Positions 6,703 to 8,292 of a stretch of DNA of 8,292 bases are shown one piece after another (positions within the stretch are counted from its first letter, which is position 1; each line of letters begins with the position of its first letter). The notes beneath the pieces are model-generated. The model saw only the letters and a program-made list of their open reading frames with translations, searched no databases and was not told where the DNA came from. Source of the DNA: Flavobacteriales bacterium UBA2040 (GTDB lineage Bacteria > Bacteroidota > Bacteroidia > Flavobacteriales_D > Crocinitomicaceae); contig DDBE01000077.1 of NCBI GenBank assembly GCA_002332715.1, positions 1 through 8,292 of the forward strand, read 5' to 3'. A program made the position numbers and the translations under genes.

Positions 6703-7728
6703 TTAGTTTCCTCTGCTGCCTGAACGACCACCTGATGAACCAGAACTACTTGCTGAACCGGAAGACCCACTACGGGAGCCTCCAATTGCGCCTCCGCCGA
6801 TAGAGTTGGAGCGTGAACCCGTGCTTCCAGAACCAATTAATATTCTTGAAGAACCTGATCCAGATGTCACAGTTGCTCTGCGACTTTCTTCATAGGTTCT
6901 AGTTTCTCCGCCACGAGCTTGTGTATTCGTAGTTCGATAATAAGTTGTTTTCCCTAATGTTGAAACTCCGCTGGCACCATTGTCGCGTCTGTATGTTTGG
7001 GTTGCTGATTGAGAGGGGGCACTTGTTGCTCGTGCGTCGGGTCTAACACATGAGTTTGTATTTGAATTTGCCACTTGAGATTTAAGTTGTGCGACTCCTC
7101 CACGATTGTTGCCTGAATAATATCCACCTGAAGTTGCGCGTGGTCCACTAACATAATTTCCACTTGGTCGGCTAACATTAGCATTATTCGAATTTAATGA
7201 ATTATAAAAATTATTAGAATAACAGGAGTTAGGACTATAAAAGCTTGAATTTCCATAAAACCCTGAATTCCCATAATAACTCGAAATACCATAATAATTG
7301 TTGTTCCAACTATTATATCCATTCATGCCGTAGTGCACAGGATAAGTATTAAAATACCCGTAATACCATGCACCTTTCATTCTTGGTAAACCTGGTCCAT
7401 AATAAAAACCACTTCTATGCATTCCCAAAAAGCTATTGTGATTCCCTTGGTAAAGCCCGGCATAAAACATAGAATTGTTATTAGCTCGTGGATCTCGATC
7501 TAAAGTTGATTGTGCTTTTAGATCAATATAACCAGCCGTTGGATTGTCTGTTTCTTGGCGATGTTTGTATGTAGCGTAGGACGTTTCATCCGTTAAATTT
7601 TCACCAACGGGTAAAGCTGATGTTTTCATCATGTACACGTTATCGTCATTAATAGGACGAGTTGTAGTGCACGACACAGCTAAAATCTCTATGAACAGAA
7701 TCATGTAAAAAATGGAAAGTGGTTTCAT
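6703..7728 (-). CDS. Low-complexity lipoprotein, Tyr/Gly/Asn-rich middle and Ser/Gly/Arg-rich tail
   Basis: A 341-residue protein of unknown function. The N-terminus MKPLSIFYMILFIEILAVSC is a lipoprotein signal with the lipidated Cys at position 20; the lipobox reads AVSC. Residues 21-100 are a fairly ordinary polar segment. Residues about 105-175 are dominated by Tyr, Gly, Asn and Ser, with repeated short units such as FYGN and YYGN. Residues 176-285 are Ser/Asn/Thr/Arg-rich. Residues 289-341 are almost only Ser, Gly and Arg, ending GGRSGSRGN. Such sequence is intrinsically disordered and adhesive or prion-like in character. The protein is probably anchored in the outer membrane, facing either the periplasm or the surface. 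It is the first gene of a likely operon with the OmpP1/FadL-type barrel, which begins 12 bp after its stop. Only three Cys occur, including the lipidated one. I do not recognise a named family. Confidence 0.82.
   Translation of the reverse strand: MKPLSIFYMILFIEILAVSCTTTRPINDDNVYMMKTSALPVGENLTDETSYATYKHRQETDNPTAGYIDLKAQSTLDRDPRANNNSMFYAGLYQGNHNSFLGMHRSGFYYGPGLPRMKGAWYYGYFNTYPVHYGMNGYNSWNNNYYGISSYYGNSGFYGNSSFYSPNSCYSNNFYNSLNSNNANVSRPSGNYVSGPRATSGGYYSGNNRGGVAQLKSQVANSNTNSCVRPDARATSAPSQSATQTYRRDNGASGVSTLGKTTYYRTTNTQARGGETRTYEESRRATVTSGSGSSRILIGSGSTGSRSNSIGGGAIGGSRSGSSGSASSSGSSGGRSGSRGN
6706..6864 (-). repeat. Low-complexity Ser/Gly/Arg-coding tract
   Basis: These 53 codons at the end of the lipoprotein gene encode almost only Ser, Gly and Arg in irregular short units (GSGS, SGSS, GGRSG). 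The codons vary (TCT, AGT, TCC, TCA, AGC, TCG for Ser), so the composition seems selected at the protein level and not the product of simple DNA slippage. Confidence 0.7.
7234..7368 (-). repeat. Degenerate Tyr-Gly-Asn repeat region within the lipoprotein gene
   Basis: About 45 codons (residues 121-165) carry short imperfect repeats such as YYGYF, YYGIS, YYGNSG and FYGNSS. On the plus strand the repeat shows as recurring CCATAATAA and CCATAAAA words between about 7250 and 7300. The units are too diverged for a perfect tandem repeat but suggest past local duplication. Confidence 0.55.
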
Positions 7729-7747
7729 AGTCTTTGGTTTTACAGAG

Positions 7748-7779
7748 TTAAATTAGGCATTTCTTGTTATTTTTACAAA
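7748..7779 (-). promoter_or_regulatory. Candidate promoter of the lipoprotein-barrel operon
   Basis: On the minus strand TTTG (7776-7779) is followed after 20 bp by TAATTTAA (7748-7755). This resembles the Bacteroidota TTTG / TAnnTTTG promoter, with two mismatches in the second element. It lies 19 bp upstream of the ATG, inside the 88-bp gap shared with the divergent proS. No similarly good match was found for proS. Confidence 0.4.
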
Positions 7780-7807
7780 CTTTTCGTCTTTATAACTAAA
7801 GAAATAG

Positions 7808-8292
<485 letters not shown>

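Noticed and set aside
6954..7184. Minus-strand 76-codon open frame in another frame of the lipoprotein gene
   Set aside because: It arises from the low-complexity codons of the real gene; its His/Gln-rich translation looks like an alternative-frame artefact.
7250..7300. Recurring CCATAATAA words that might suggest a CRISPR or iteron array
   Set aside because: They are irregular, lie within a coding frame and simply encode the Tyr-Gly units of the lipoprotein.

Overview
The window looks like chromosomal DNA from a member of the Bacteroidota, most likely the order Flavobacteriales; a Crocinitomicaceae/Fluviicola-like genome is a guess. The reasons are an AT-rich sequence, few Shine-Dalgarno motifs, a LolD-type ATPase next to a TIGR02757/DUF2400-type gene, a type 3 (archaeal/eukaryotic-like) prolyl-tRNA synthetase, an OmpP1/FadL-type barrel with a 'GGAFGALG...NPAG' N-terminus, and a large helical-repeat protein of a type I associate with Bacteroidota.

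Left part (1-2325, minus strand): a tight three-gene unit read right to left. ribBA (riboflavin precursor synthesis) is followed 5 bp later by lolD (ATPase of the lipoprotein-releasing ABC transporter). lolD overlaps by 17 bp a TIGR02757/DUF2400-family gene that runs off the left edge. The genes are not obviously related in function, so the unit looks like a housekeeping operon held together by co-transcription.

Between ribBA and the next gene (2326-2642) lies a stretch that holds an orphan C-terminal tail of a ClpB-type disaggregase. It is about 63 codons with no start codon and no upstream part, read in the same direction as ribBA. I interpret it as a pseudogene left by a deletion or rearrangement with its edge near 2566.

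Middle part (2643-5237, plus strand): a secreted peptidoglycan hydrolase with a glucosaminidase (GH73-like) domain and two C-terminal LysM-like repeats, ending in a clear intrinsic terminator. It is followed by a 510-residue cytoplasmic alpha-helical, TPR-like protein of unknown function. A dyad lies in a possible promoter in front of that gene.

Right part (5227-7728, minus strand): a likely two-gene operon of cell-envelope genes. A lipoprotein with a Tyr/Gly/Asn-rich middle and a Ser/Gly/Arg-rich tail is followed by an OmpP1/FadL-family outer-membrane barrel. The barrel gene overlaps the 510-residue gene tail to tail by 11 bp. Divergent from this operon, proS (prolyl-tRNA synthetase) starts at 7817 and leaves the window at the right edge. 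No tRNA, rRNA, insertion sequence, CRISPR array or phage gene was seen. Apart from the clpB remnant the region looks like ordinary core genome, and I found no clear new multi-gene system.
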